Part shown: positions 17,466-25,914 of the stretch, piece by piece
Position numbering within the stretch: the stretch's first letter is position 1
Layout of the letters: each line of letters opens with the position of its first letter
Source of the DNA: Pseudomonas sp. PH1b
GTDB taxonomy: Bacteria; Pseudomonadota; Gammaproteobacteria; Pseudomonadales; Pseudomonadaceae
DNA: 64,000 bases
Assembly: GCF_000633395.1 (NCBI RefSeq)
Contig: NZ_AYMU01000010.1
Coordinates: forward strand, 186,001-250,000
Direction: 5' to 3'
Made by a program: the position numbers and the translations under genes
Notes under the pieces: model-generated
Databases searched by the model: none
What the model saw: only the letters and a program-made list of their open reading frames with translations
What the model was told of the DNA's origin: nothing

Positions 17466-17762
17466 ATGTTCGAGAAATTGCAGCGTGCGTTCTGGAAGGC
17501 CCTGACTCCCGACCTGGTGCCCGACTCGCCGAAAGCGCCCCAGGCCGGGGCTGGCGACAACCTGCTGGACGAAGCCAAGCTTGCGGCGCTGGGGGGCAGG
17601 GCCAACATCAAGAGCCAGCAACGCCTGGCCCTGACTCGGGTACGGGTGGAGCTGCACGATTCGCAGTTGCTGGACGCCAGTGCCCTGCGGGTGGCCGGAG
17701 TGCCGGCGCTGATGACACTCTCGGGCGGGGTGCTGCACCTGCTGGTGGGGTTGCAGGAATGA
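17466..17762 (+). CDS. EIIB-like single-domain protein lacking the active cysteine
   Basis: A 98-residue protein starting 2 bp after the stop of the EIIA-HPr-EI gene, so it is surely in the same operon. Residues about 37-95 match a glucose-family EIIB fold: LAALGGRANIKSQQRLALTRVRVEL, then VAGVPALMTLSGGVLHLLVG. The phosphorylated cysteine of EIIB (C in ACITRLRV) is replaced by Ala55 in LALTRVRV, and there is no other cysteine. It cannot be phosphorylated in the usual way. A regulatory or scaffolding part within the trehalose PTS is possible; that is inference. Confidence 0.8.
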   Translation: MFEKLQRAFWKALTPDLVPDSPKAPQAGAGDNLLDEAKLAALGGRANIKSQQRLALTRVRVELHDSQLLDASALRVAGVPALMTLSGGVLHLLVGLQE

Positions 17763-17944
17763 GGTGCCCAGTGTGCCTGCAGGCAAGCCGCGCCAGCGCT
17801 GGCTGGCCGGCGGCCTGGGCTTTTGCTTAGCCGCGCAGCTGCGTCCCGTCGCCGCGCCGGCCTTACTGTTTCCCAACTGCAGGTGTATCGTATTCGCCTT
17901 TTGCGGGCCTGGGTCCGCCGCGGATACGTGAGGTAGTTGAGTCC

Positions 17945-19321
17945 ATGTCCTTTACCCGTCGACAAATACTCGGTGGTCTGGCCGGTCTGGTGGTGGTTGG
18001 CGTGGGCGCGGGAGGCGCCTCGCGCTACTGGCTGGGAAAGAGGGCCGACGCTGAGGCGGGGCATGACTACGAGCTGATTGCGGCGCCCCTGGATGTGGAG
18101 CTGGTAGCGGGCCACAAGACCGAGGCCTGGGCCTTCGGCCCCTCGGCTCCGGGCACCGAGCTGCGGGTGCGCCAGGGCGAATGGCTGCGGGTGCGCTTCA
18201 TCAACCACCTGCCGGTGGCCACCACCATCCACTGGCACGGTATCCGCTTGCCGCTGGAAATGGATGGCGTGCCCTACGTCTCGCAGTTGCCGGTACTGCC
18301 CGGTGAGTATTTCGACTACAAGTTCCGGGTGCCGGATGCCGGCAGCTATTGGTATCACCCCCACGTGAGCAGCAGCGAAGAGCTGGGCCGTGGCCTGGTG
18401 GGCCCGCTGATTGTCGAAGAGCGCGAGCCTACCGGGTTCAAGTACGAGCGCACCCTGAGCCTGAAGAACTGGCACGTGGACGAAGAGGGCGCCTTCCTGC
18501 CCTTCAGCATCCCCCGGGAAGCGGCGCGGGGTGGCACCGCCGGGCGCCTGTCGACCATCAATGGCGTGCCCCAGGCGGTGATCGACCTGCCGGCCGGGCA
18601 GATCACCCGGGTGCGCCTGCTCAACCTCGACAACACCCTGACCTACCGCATCAACATTCCCGACGTCGAGGCACAGATCTACGCCCTGGACGGCAACCCC
18701 ATCGAACCGCGGCCCCTGGGCAAGGAATACTGGCTGGGCCCGGGCATGCGCATCTGCCTGGCGATCAAGGCCCCGGCGGCAGGCGAAGAGCTGTCCCTGC
18801 GCAACGGCCCGGTGCGCCTGGGCACCTTGCGCTCGGTGGCCAATACTGACGCGCCCACGACCTGGCCGCCCGCGTTGCCGGCCAACCCGGTGGCCGAGCC
18901 GGATCTCGACAACGCCGAGAAGCTCAACTTCAATTTCGAGTGGGTGGGCTCGGTCTCGGTGAATGTGGACAATGGCAAGCCGCCGAGCCTGTGGCAGATC
19001 AATGGCCAGGCCTGGGACATCACCGACAAGACCTGCGCCGACCGCCCGATTGCCACGCTGAAAAAGGGCAAGAGCTACATTTTCGAATTGAAGAACATGA
19101 CCCAGTACCAGCACCCGATCCACTTGCATGGCATGAGCTTCAAGGTCATTGCCTCGAACCGCCACAAGGTCACCCCGTACTTCACCGACACTTACCTGTT
19201 GGGCAAGAACGAGCGTGCCCGGGTGGCATTGGTGGCGGATAACCCGGGGGTCTGGATGTTCCATTGCCACGTGATCGACCACATGGAAACCGGCCTGATG
19301 GCCGCAATCGAGGTGGTGTGA
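17945..19321 (+). CDS. multicopper oxidase, Tat-exported
   Basis: A 458-residue three-domain cupredoxin enzyme. The twin-arginine signal FTRRQILGGLAGLVVVGVGAG predicts folded export. All copper ligands are present: HWHG near residue 98, WYHPHV near 138, HPIHLHG near 390, and the type 1/type 3 segment HCHVIDHMETGLM at the C-terminus. Relatives oxidise Cu(I), phenols or metals in the periplasm. A methionine-rich copper-efflux segment like that of CueO is not obvious, so the substrate is open. Its stop overlaps the tadA start by one base (TGATG), suggesting coupling. Confidence 0.92.
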   Translation: MSFTRRQILGGLAGLVVVGVGAGGASRYWLGKRADAEAGHDYELIAAPLDVELVAGHKTEAWAFGPSAPGTELRVRQGEWLRVRFINHLPVATTIHWHGIRLPLEMDGVPYVSQLPVLPGEYFDYKFRVPDAGSYWYHPHVSSSEELGRGLVGPLIVEEREPTGFKYERTLSLKNWHVDEEGAFLPFSIPREAARGGTAGRLSTINGVPQAVIDLPAGQITRVRLLNLDNTLTYRINIPDVEAQIYALDGNPIEPRPLGKEYWLGPGMRICLAIKAPAAGEELSLRNGPVRLGTLRSVANTDAPTTWPPALPANPVAEPDLDNAEKLNFNFEWVGSVSVNVDNGKPPSLWQINGQAWDITDKTCADRPIATLKKGKSYIFELKNMTQYQHPIHLHGMSFKVIASNRHKVTPYFTDTYLLGKNERARVALVADNPGVWMFHCHVIDHMETGLMAAIEVV

Positions 19322-19809
19322 TGCGCCAGATTCGCCCCGCGTCGATCATCGACCGCAGCCGTGACCAGGACTTCATGCGCGAGGCCCTGGCCCTGGCCGC
19401 CGAAGGCGCCGCCCTGGGAGAAGTGCCCGTGGGGGCGGTGCTGGTGCTGGACGGCGAGATCATCGGCCGCGGTTACAACTGCCCCATCAGCGGCAGCGAT
19501 CCCAGCGCCCACGCCGAGATGGTGGCGATCCGTGCCGCTGCCCAGGCGGTGAGCAACTACCGCCTGCCCGGCAGCACCCTGTACGTGACCCTGGAGCCCT
19601 GCAGCATGTGCGCCGGGCTGATTGTGCATTCGCGCATTGCCCGGGTGGTGTACGGCGCCCTGGAGCCCAAGGCCGGCATCGTGCAGAGCCAGGGCCAGTT
19701 CTTCACCCAGGGCTTTCTCAACCATCGGGTGCTGTACGAGGGTGGAGTGCTGGCCGAGGAGTGCGGCGCGGTGCTGAGCGAGTTCTTCAAGGCGCGCAGG
19801 GCGCGCTGA
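19321..19809 (+). CDS. tadA: tRNA adenosine(34) deaminase
   Basis: A 162-residue zinc enzyme that converts A34 to inosine in tRNA-Arg(ACG) and is essential in most bacteria. The deaminase signature is complete: HAE with His64 and catalytic Glu66, then PCSMCAG with the two zinc cysteines. The ATG at 19321 shares its A with the stop of the multicopper oxidase. The upstream in-frame extension is not needed for the fold. A REP cluster follows the stop. Confidence 0.96.
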   Translation: MRQIRPASIIDRSRDQDFMREALALAAEGAALGEVPVGAVLVLDGEIIGRGYNCPISGSDPSAHAEMVAIRAAAQAVSNYRLPGSTLYVTLEPCSMCAGLIVHSRIARVVYGALEPKAGIVQSQGQFFTQGFLNHRVLYEGGVLAEECGAVLSEFFKARRAR

Positions 19810-19829
19810 TCTCAAACGTGTCTGCGGTT

Positions 19830-19956
19830 TTCGCGAGCAAGCTCGCTCCTACAAAGAACCGTAGGAGCCGGCTTGCCGGCGAAGAGGCCCTCGAGCCTTG
19901 CCGCTTTGGCGGGCGCCTTCGCTGGCAAACGGAACGCCGCCCGGCCAGCTCCTACA
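19830..19956. repeat. REP cluster with one interrupted copy
   Basis: Three REP copies lie between tadA and cmoB. They are at 19830-19853 (variant core GCGAGCAAGCTCGC), 19861-19883 (standard), and 19918-19956. The last has the expected two ends (TTCGCTGGCAA and CCAGCTCCTAC) separated by about 16 extra bases, mostly in its loop. Confidence 0.85.
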
Positions 19957-19969
19957 GGGCGTGGCGCGG

Positions 19970-20926
19970 TTATTTTCTGGCGACTATCACGGCACGCATC
20001 GGTGCCGGCAGGCCTTCGATGGTCTTGCTGTGGTCATTCGGGTCGAGAAAGTCGCTCAGGGACTGATACTTCATCCACTCGGTGCCGCGCTGTTCCTCGA
20101 TGCTGGTCACGCTGACATCCACGCAACGCACATCGCTGAAACCGGCCCGTCGCAGCCACAGTTCCAGGGCCGGCACCGACGGCAGGAACCACACGTTGCG
20201 CATCTGCGCGTAACGGTCTTCCGGCACCAGCACCTGATGCTGGTCGCCCTCTACCACCAGGGTTTCCAGCACCAGCTCGCCGCTCTTGACCAGGCAGTCC
20301 TTGAGCGCCAGCAAGTGCTCGATGGGCGAACGGCGGTGGTAGAACACGCCCATGGAAAACACCGTGTCGAAGCCTTCCAGGTTGGCCGGCAGGTCTTCGA
20401 AGGGGAACGGCAGGTGCCACACCGAGGGCTCCGACAGGTAGCGCTGTACCGCCTGGAACTGGCAGAAGAACAGCCAGTTGGGGTCGACGCCGATCACGCT
20501 GTGGGCGCCGGCGCCGAGCATGCGCCACATGTAGTAGCCATTGCCGCAACCGACATCGAGGATGCGCTTGCCTTCAAGATTCAGGTGCGGGGCGACCCGG
20601 GACCATTTCCAGTCCGAGCGCCATTCGGTGTCCACGTGCACGCCGAACAGATCGAACGGCCCCTTGCGCCACGGCGACAGGCCCATCAGCGCGTCATGCA
20701 TCTGTGCCCGGGTGGCGTCGTCGCACTCGGTGTCCAGGCGCAGGCCATTGATCAGGTCGACCTCGCTGGGCTGGATCTTCGGCAGCGCATCCAGGGCGCT
20801 CTGCCAGCGTTCGAGATCGCCGTGGCCTTTTTCCATCTTGGCATCGAGCTGGGCTTGCAGGCCGGCGGCCCATTCGGCCAGGGGCGTGCCCGCCAGGCGG
20901 CGGGCGAGGGGGGACAGATCAATCAT
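19970..20926 (-). CDS. cmoB: tRNA U34 carboxymethyltransferase
   Basis: A 318-residue enzyme that transfers the carboxymethyl group of carboxy-S-adenosyl-methionine to 5-hydroxyuridine-34 of tRNA, forming cmo5U. The Rossmann SAM-binding motif ILDVGCGNGYYMWRMLGAG is at about residues 122-140, and the family start MIDLSPLARRLAGTPLAEWA is intact. Its ATG overlaps the cmoA stop by 4 bp, so the pair is co-translated. The two act in sequence: CmoA makes the donor and CmoB uses it. Confidence 0.96.
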   Translation of the reverse strand: MIDLSPLARRLAGTPLAEWAAGLQAQLDAKMEKGHGDLERWQSALDALPKIQPSEVDLINGLRLDTECDDATRAQMHDALMGLSPWRKGPFDLFGVHVDTEWRSDWKWSRVAPHLNLEGKRILDVGCGNGYYMWRMLGAGAHSVIGVDPNWLFFCQFQAVQRYLSEPSVWHLPFPFEDLPANLEGFDTVFSMGVFYHRRSPIEHLLALKDCLVKSGELVLETLVVEGDQHQVLVPEDRYAQMRNVWFLPSVPALELWLRRAGFSDVRCVDVSVTSIEEQRGTEWMKYQSLSDFLDPNDHSKTIEGLPAPMRAVIVARK

Positions 20927-21666
20927 GGCAAGGCAATCAACGAGGCAAAGTTAAGACACTGGAACCACGGCACGACTTTCGAGAACCCGGCGGCCAGCAG
21001 GCGCTCACGGTGTTCTTCGAGGCTGTCGGGCTTCATGACGTTTTCGATGGCGCTGCGCTTCTGGGCAATTTCCAGTTCGCTGTAGCCGTTGGCGCGCTTG
21101 AAGGCGATGTGCAGGTCGGTGAGCAGCGCGTGTTCTTCACTGTCGTTGAAGCGCAGCTTCTCCGAGAGGATCAGCGCGCCGCCGGGCAGTAGCGACTGGC
21201 GGATGCGCCCGAGCAAGGCCAGGCGCTGCTCCGGGGCGATGAACTGCAAGGTGAAGTTCAGCGCCACCACCGAGGCCGGTTGGAATTCCAGGGCGAGGAT
21301 ATCGCCCTCGATCACTTGCACCGGCAGCAACTCCTGGAACATCGAATCCTGGCCGTTGAGGTACTCGCGGCAGCGCTCGACCATGGCCGCCGAGTTGTCC
21401 ACGGCGATCACCCGGCAGCCATCGGTGCGCACATGGCGACGCAGGGCCTGGGTCACCGCGCCCAGGGACGCGCCCAGGTCGTAGAGCACGCTGTGGGGCT
21501 GGGCGAACTGCGCCGCCAGCACCCCGAGGTTTTCGACAATGGTCGGGTAACCCGGCACCGAGCGCTTGATCATGTCCGGGAACACCCGCACCACGTCCTC
21601 GTTGAAGGCGAAGTCGGGCACCTGGGCCAGGGGCTGGGCGAAAAGGCGGTCGGGTTCTTTGCTCAC
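20923..21666 (-). CDS. cmoA: carboxy-S-adenosyl-L-methionine synthase
   Basis: A 247-residue SAM-dependent enzyme that uses prephenate to convert SAM to carboxy-SAM, the donor for CmoB. The class I methyltransferase fold is evident: LYDLGASLGAVTQALRRH (motif I, about 60-77), VIAVDNSAAMVERC, and VVALNFTLQFI. The start MSKEPDRLFAQPLAQVPDFAFNE matches the family. First gene of the cmoA-cmoB unit. Confidence 0.96.
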   Translation of the reverse strand: MSKEPDRLFAQPLAQVPDFAFNEDVVRVFPDMIKRSVPGYPTIVENLGVLAAQFAQPHSVLYDLGASLGAVTQALRRHVRTDGCRVIAVDNSAAMVERCREYLNGQDSMFQELLPVQVIEGDILALEFQPASVVALNFTLQFIAPEQRLALLGRIRQSLLPGGALILSEKLRFNDSEEHALLTDLHIAFKRANGYSELEIAQKRSAIENVMKPDSLEEHRERLLAAGFSKVVPWFQCLNFASLIALP

Positions 21667-21779
21667 GGCGGTTCCGGCGGTGGAGAAATAAAAAGGCCGG
21701 CATTGTAGCCGCTGACGCTGGCGACGATAAGGCCCGCAGGGCCTTCACGGGCGCCAGGGCGACACAAGGTGTGCTGCTG

Positions 21780-21833
21780 TTCGCCGGCAAGCCGGCTCCT
21801 GCAGATTGCAGGGACCGGCCTGCCGGCGCAGGC
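21780..21833. repeat. REP pair (inverted)
   Basis: Facing REP copies at 21780-21804 (CGCCGGCAAGCCGGCTCCTG) and 21809-21833 lie between cmoA and the lysoplasmalogenase-like gene. Both carry CTGCAG at the inner end instead of the usual CTAC, a paired change that keeps the arms complementary. Confidence 0.85.
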
Positions 21834-21836
21834 GCC

Positions 21837-22472
21837 TCAGCGCGGCTTCTGGCTGAACGCCGAAGCGGCAATGCCCCACTGGCCCAGCCAGTAGAAAATG
21901 ATGATCAGGTACGGCGCGGCATCGAAGGCCACCACGAAGCGGCTGATACCGATCAGGCTGTCGGAGAAGGCAAAGCTCAAGGCGCCCACTGCCGCAAGCA
22001 GCGCAGAGCGCTTGGGCACTTCACTGCCCAGGCGCGCCAGGGCCCGCCAGAGCATCGCGCTGATGGTCAGGGCATAGACGATCACCGGGATCAGCAACGG
22101 CCCCAGGCCGTGGGAGATCAGGATGCCCAGCAGCACTGCGCCAATGGCCAGGGCCACAACCAGAGGCAGCAGGGCGATACGCCGGCAGTCGCTGAGGTAG
22201 GCCTTGAGGTAGGCCAGGTGCGCCACCAGGAAGGCCCCGAGGCCGAACACGAAGAGGTCCGTGGGCCAGGCCAGCAAGGTGTCGCCGAGCACAGAAAACA
22301 GCAGCCCGATGATGATCCAGCGCCGGTAGTCCCCGGGCGGCGCATCGTGCAACCAGCCCAGCAGGGCCAGCACCGGCAGTGGCTTGACCAGCAGGCAGAG
22401 CAGGGTGGCATGCACGCTGACCCCGTAGAGGAAGGTGGCGGCGCCCATCAGCGCGAGGATCAGCCAGCCCAT
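21837..22472 (-). CDS. YhhN/TMEM86 family membrane protein (lysoplasmalogenase-like)
   Basis: A 211-residue integral membrane protein with about eight helices. It has the conserved YhhN motifs GLLFSVLGDTLLAWP (about 57-71), AFLVAHLAYLKAYL, and GALSFAFSDSLIGISRF near the C-terminus. Human TMEM86B of this family hydrolyses lysoplasmalogen vinyl ethers; the bacterial substrate is uncertain. The conserved aspartates (GDTLL and FSDSL) are present. Its stop abuts a REP pair. It starts 1 bp after the stop of the upstream inhibitor gene at 22474, so the two form one transcript. Confidence 0.85.
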   Translation of the reverse strand: MGWLILALMGAATFLYGVSVHATLLCLLVKPLPVLALLGWLHDAPPGDYRRWIIIGLLFSVLGDTLLAWPTDLFVFGLGAFLVAHLAYLKAYLSDCRRIALLPLVVALAIGAVLLGILISHGLGPLLIPVIVYALTISAMLWRALARLGSEVPKRSALLAAVGALSFAFSDSLIGISRFVVAFDAAPYLIIIFYWLGQWGIAASAFSQKPR

Positions 22473-22473
22473 G

Positions 22474-22866
22474 TCAATTCACCGTGATCGAGCAGTCGAA
22501 GGCCTTCACCGGGGCTTCTTCCGGTGCCCAGGGTTGCTGATAGGTCAGCAGCAGGCGCCCGGTGCCAGTGGCGAAGGCCTGGAAGCGCCAGGTCGATTGC
22601 CCACCGCTGCCCACCAGTCCGGTGTCTTCGGGGTTGCTGTAGACCTCGGGGCTGACCTTGCGCAGGATGCCGCCGGCCGAATCCTGGATGGCCCAGCGAT
22701 AGCCGGTGGTGGGGTTGCTCGGCAGGGTCAGGGTCAGGGTTTGCCCGTTGTGCAGTTGCAGGGGGCACTGGTTCGAGTTTTCCACGGTGACGTTCTGCTT
22801 GGGCTGGCTGGCGCAGGCGCCAAGCAGGGCGAGGCTGAGCAGGGCAAGAAGGCGGTGTGCAGGCAT
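22474..22866 (-). CDS. chagasin-like protease inhibitor (I42 family) lipoprotein
   Basis: A 130-residue protein with a lipoprotein signal (MPAHRLLALLSLALLGACAS, lipobox LGAC). An inhibitor I42 domain follows with its three loop signatures: NPTTGYRW, GSGG, and YQQPWAPEE in place of the usual RPW loop. Chagasin-type proteins block papain-family cysteine peptidases. It is predicted to be tethered in the periplasm. A papain-like peptidase gene lies elsewhere in this window (51499-52095), but no direct link is shown. Confidence 0.83.
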   Translation of the reverse strand: MPAHRLLALLSLALLGACASQPKQNVTVENSNQCPLQLHNGQTLTLTLPSNPTTGYRWAIQDSAGGILRKVSPEVYSNPEDTGLVGSGGQSTWRFQAFATGTGRLLLTYQQPWAPEEAPVKAFDCSITVN

Positions 22867-22962
22867 GGGTCAGGAAGCTCCGATCATTCGTGACGAACGG
22901 CGAGCATAACTGAAGATGATGGGCGGTGTAGGGGAGGGATGGAGGTTGGCGGTTATGGCCTG

Positions 22963-23017
22963 TTCGCCGGCCAGCCGGCTCCTACCGAAGTTCAGGGTAG
23001 GAGCCGGCTGGCCGACG
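22963..23017. repeat. REP pair (inverted)
   Basis: Two facing REP copies with the variant core GCCGGCCAGCCGGC occupy 22963-22985 and 22997-23017, just after the Lon stop and before the inhibitor gene. They may serve as the end of the lon transcript. Confidence 0.85.
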
Positions 23018-23024
23018 CCGGGAT

Positions 23025-25445
23025 TTAGAACAACACCTTGGCCACGTCGGCAAAGCGCTTGGCGAAGTGCACGGTGATGCCTTCCTTGAGGTAGTCCGGC
23101 AGCTCTTCGAAATGCCCGCGGTTGGGCTCCGGGAGAATCAGCTCGTGGATCTTCTGCCGCCGCGCTGCAATGACTTTCTCGCGCACCCCGCCAATCGGCA
23201 GCACGTGGCCGGTGAGGGTCAGCTCGCCGGTCATGGCCACGCCTTTTTTCGGTGGCTGGTTGCGCGCCAGGGACAGCAGTGCGCTGGCCATGGTCACCCC
23301 GGCACTGGGGCCGTCCTTGGGCGTGGCGCCTTCCGGCACGTGCAGGTGGACAAAGGCTTCATCGAAGAAACCGCTGTCACCGCCGAACTGCTTGAGGTGG
23401 GAACTGACATAGCTGTAGGCGATTTCCGCCGATTCCTTCATCACGTCACCCAACTGCCCGGTGAGCTTGAAGCCACGGTTGAGGGTGTGGATGCGTGTCG
23501 CCTCGATGGGCAACGTGGCGCCACCCATGCTGGTCCAGGCCAGGCCGGTGATGACCCCGGTGCCGTTCAGCACCTGTTCGTTGCGAAACACCGGCATGCC
23601 CAGGGAGGCTTCCAGGTCCTTGGGGCCGATCTTGAGGGTCGCGTCCGGTTCATCCAGCAGCTTGACCACGGCCTTGCGCACCAGCTTGCCCAGTTGCTTC
23701 TCCAACTGGCGCACCCCGGCTTCCCGGGCGTAGCCGTCGATCACCGTGCGCAGGGCGCTGTCGCTGATGCTCAGGCTGCTCTTGGCCACGCCGGCTTTCT
23801 CCAACTGCTTGGGCCACAGGTGGCGCTTGGCGATGGCGAGTTTTTCCTCGGTGATGTAACCCGACAGGCGAATCACTTCCATGCGGTCGAGCAACGGCCC
23901 GGGAATCGAGTCCAGGGTGTTGGCGGTGCACACGAACAGGACCTTGGACAGGTCCATGCGCAGGTCCAGGTAGTGGTCGAGGAAATCGACGTTCTGTTCC
24001 GGATCCAGGGTTTCCAGGAGCGCCGAGGCCGGGTCGCCCTGGTAGCTCTGGCCCATCTTGTCGATCTCGTCGAGCATGATCACCGGGTTCATCACCTCCA
24101 CATCCTTGAGCGCCTGCACCAGCTTGCCCGGCTGGGCGCCGATGTAGGTGCGGCGGTGGCCCTTGATCTCGGCTTCATCGCGCATGCCGCCGAGGCTGAA
24201 GCGATAGAACGGCCGCCCGAGGGATTCGGCGATGGATTTGCCGACGCTGGTCTTGCCGACGCCGGGCGGGCCCACCAACAGCACGATGGAGCCGCTGATC
24301 TCGCCCTTGTAGGCACCCACCGCGAGGAATTCGAGGATGCGGTCCTTGATGTCGTCGAGGCCGGCGTGGTGTTTGTCCAGCACCTTGCGCGCGTGCTTGA
24401 GGTCCAGCTTGTCTTCGCCGAATACGCCCCAGGGCACCGCGGTGGCCCATTCCAGGTAATTGCGGGTGACGGCGTATTCCGGGGAGCCCGTCTCGAGGAT
24501 CGACAGCTTGTTCATCTCCTCTTCGATGCGCTTTTGCGCCTGGGGCGGCAGGACCTTGCCCTGCAGGCGCTGCTCGAACTGTTCCAGGTCGGCGCTGCGG
24601 TCGTCCTTGGTCAGCCCCAGTTCCTGCTGGATCACCTTGAGCTGTTCCTTGAGGAAGAACTCGCGCTGATGCTCGCCGATCTTGCGGTTGACCTCGGCGG
24701 AGATCTCTTTCTGCAGCCGTGCGACTTCCACTTCCTTGCGCAGCATTGGCAGGACTTTCACCATGCGCTTGAGCATCGGCACGCAGTCCAGCACTTCCTG
24801 CAGTTCATTGCCGGTGGCGGAGGTCAGGGCTGCGGCGAAGTCGGTCAGGGGCGACGGGTCATTGGGGCTGAAGCGGTTGAGGTAGTTCTTCAGCTCTTCG
24901 CTGTACAGCGGGTTGAGCGGCAGCAGTTCCTTGATCGCGTTGATCAGCGCCATACCGTAGGCCTTGACCTCGTCGGTGGGCTCGTTGGGCTGGTGCGGGT
25001 ATTCGACTTCCACCAGGTAGGGCGGACGATGATGCTTGAGCCAGGTGCGGATGCGCACCCGGGTCAGGCCCTGGGCGACGAATTGCAGCTTGCCGTTCTC
25101 GCGGCTGGCGTGATGGACCTTGACCAGGGTGCCGTACTCCGGCAGTGCGGAGGTATCGAAGTGCCGTGGGTCTTCCTGGGGGGTGTCCATGAAAAACAGG
25201 GCGAGGGAGTGATGATCGGATTTGCTCACCAGCTCCAGGGTTTCGGCCCAGGGTTCTTCGTTGACGATGACCGGCAGCACCTGTGCCGGGAAGAACGGCC
25301 GATTGTGAATCGGGATGATGTAGACCTTGTCCGGCAGATTCTGCCCGGGCAGGGCCAGGCCGGTGCCCTGGGCTGCCGGGTGTTCGGTATTTTCCGGATC
25401 GACGTAGTCACGCAGGTCTTCGGGAAATTCTTGCTGGTCGCTCAT
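23025..25445 (-). CDS. lon: Lon-family ATP-dependent protease (second, AsrA-like type)
   Basis: An 806-residue Lon-type protease: LAN substrate domain (about 40-240), AAA+ module with Walker A GPPGVGKTS and Walker B VIMLDEIDK, and a C-terminal peptidase with the Ser714/Lys757 dyad in KDGPSAGVTMA and GGVREKVIAARR. The acidic N-terminus (MSDQQEFPEDLRDYVDPENT) differs from the short start of the housekeeping Lon. It resembles the heat-shock- and aminoglycoside-induced AsrA of P. aeruginosa. Two sigma32-type promoters directly upstream support a heat-shock role. AGGAG precedes the ATG. Confidence 0.9.
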   Translation of the reverse strand: MSDQQEFPEDLRDYVDPENTEHPAAQGTGLALPGQNLPDKVYIIPIHNRPFFPAQVLPVIVNEEPWAETLELVSKSDHHSLALFFMDTPQEDPRHFDTSALPEYGTLVKVHHASRENGKLQFVAQGLTRVRIRTWLKHHRPPYLVEVEYPHQPNEPTDEVKAYGMALINAIKELLPLNPLYSEELKNYLNRFSPNDPSPLTDFAAALTSATGNELQEVLDCVPMLKRMVKVLPMLRKEVEVARLQKEISAEVNRKIGEHQREFFLKEQLKVIQQELGLTKDDRSADLEQFEQRLQGKVLPPQAQKRIEEEMNKLSILETGSPEYAVTRNYLEWATAVPWGVFGEDKLDLKHARKVLDKHHAGLDDIKDRILEFLAVGAYKGEISGSIVLLVGPPGVGKTSVGKSIAESLGRPFYRFSLGGMRDEAEIKGHRRTYIGAQPGKLVQALKDVEVMNPVIMLDEIDKMGQSYQGDPASALLETLDPEQNVDFLDHYLDLRMDLSKVLFVCTANTLDSIPGPLLDRMEVIRLSGYITEEKLAIAKRHLWPKQLEKAGVAKSSLSISDSALRTVIDGYAREAGVRQLEKQLGKLVRKAVVKLLDEPDATLKIGPKDLEASLGMPVFRNEQVLNGTGVITGLAWTSMGGATLPIEATRIHTLNRGFKLTGQLGDVMKESAEIAYSYVSSHLKQFGGDSGFFDEAFVHLHVPEGATPKDGPSAGVTMASALLSLARNQPPKKGVAMTGELTLTGHVLPIGGVREKVIAARRQKIHELILPEPNRGHFEELPDYLKEGITVHFAKRFADVAKVLF

Positions 25446-25476
25446 GGAGGCTCCTGCACGATGGGCTATGCAGGTT

Positions 25477-25504
25477 AGATGGGGCAGGTCGCGGCGGGTT
25501 TCAA
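25477..25504 (-). promoter_or_regulatory. sigma32 (RpoH) promoter of the Lon-like gene
   Basis: Read on the minus strand: -35 TTGAAA (25504-25499), 14-bp spacer, -10 CCCCATCT (25484-25477). This is a near-perfect match to the heat-shock consensus TTGAAA / CCCCATNT, about 30 bp before the ATG. Confidence 0.85.
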
Positions 25505-25531
25505 TGGGCGACTGGTTTCAGCATTTTTCAA
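25502..25531 (-). promoter_or_regulatory. possible second sigma32 promoter upstream
   Basis: On the minus strand a second TTGAAA (25531-25526, within CTTGAAA) is followed after 16 bp by GCCCATTG (25509-25502), a weaker heat-shock -10. Its -10 overlaps the -35 of the proximal promoter, so the two would compete or act in tandem. Confidence 0.5.
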
Positions 25532-25914
25532 GGTGCCAGGGCAGCGGGTACGGTGCGGTTTCAGGTTGGCTGGCCTGATGCCGCCGAGCGTGCAGCCAGC
25601 GGCTCCTCAGGCTGTTTCCAGGCGCTGCCAAGGTCGTGGGAACAAGGCTCACCCCTGTACTTTTAAGGCTGTTTTGTTGTTTTTTGTCAATAAAATGACT
25701 GCGCAATCACCTGTTTTATTGCGTGATCTTCTGTAATTTGAGGATTAATCTGAGTGCCTGGAATGTCGGAATGAATCTGGCATTTATTTGACGCACGCAT
25801 TCAGCTTGTCAGAGGGATGGGTATGAGGAACGGATTTTTCAGCTCTCGGCGGCCGTCAGTCGCGCTGGCGTCTTCAGGGTCCACCGGTCGATCGGAGTTG
25901 GCGAGAGCGGCCTC
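25532..25914. other. intergenic region between divergent Lon-like and EAL genes
   Basis: About 380 bp with no convincing gene. It contains an AT-rich stretch at about 25665-25800, likely the promoter zone for the EAL gene, but no unambiguous -35/-10 pair. No repeat or RNA structure was recognised. Confidence 0.6.

Noticed and set aside
23067..25478. 803-codon open frame on the plus strand opposite the Lon-like gene
   Set aside because: It mirrors the Lon codons; its composition (many His, Gln, Val, Gly) is typical of antisense frames in GC-rich genes and it shows no known domain.
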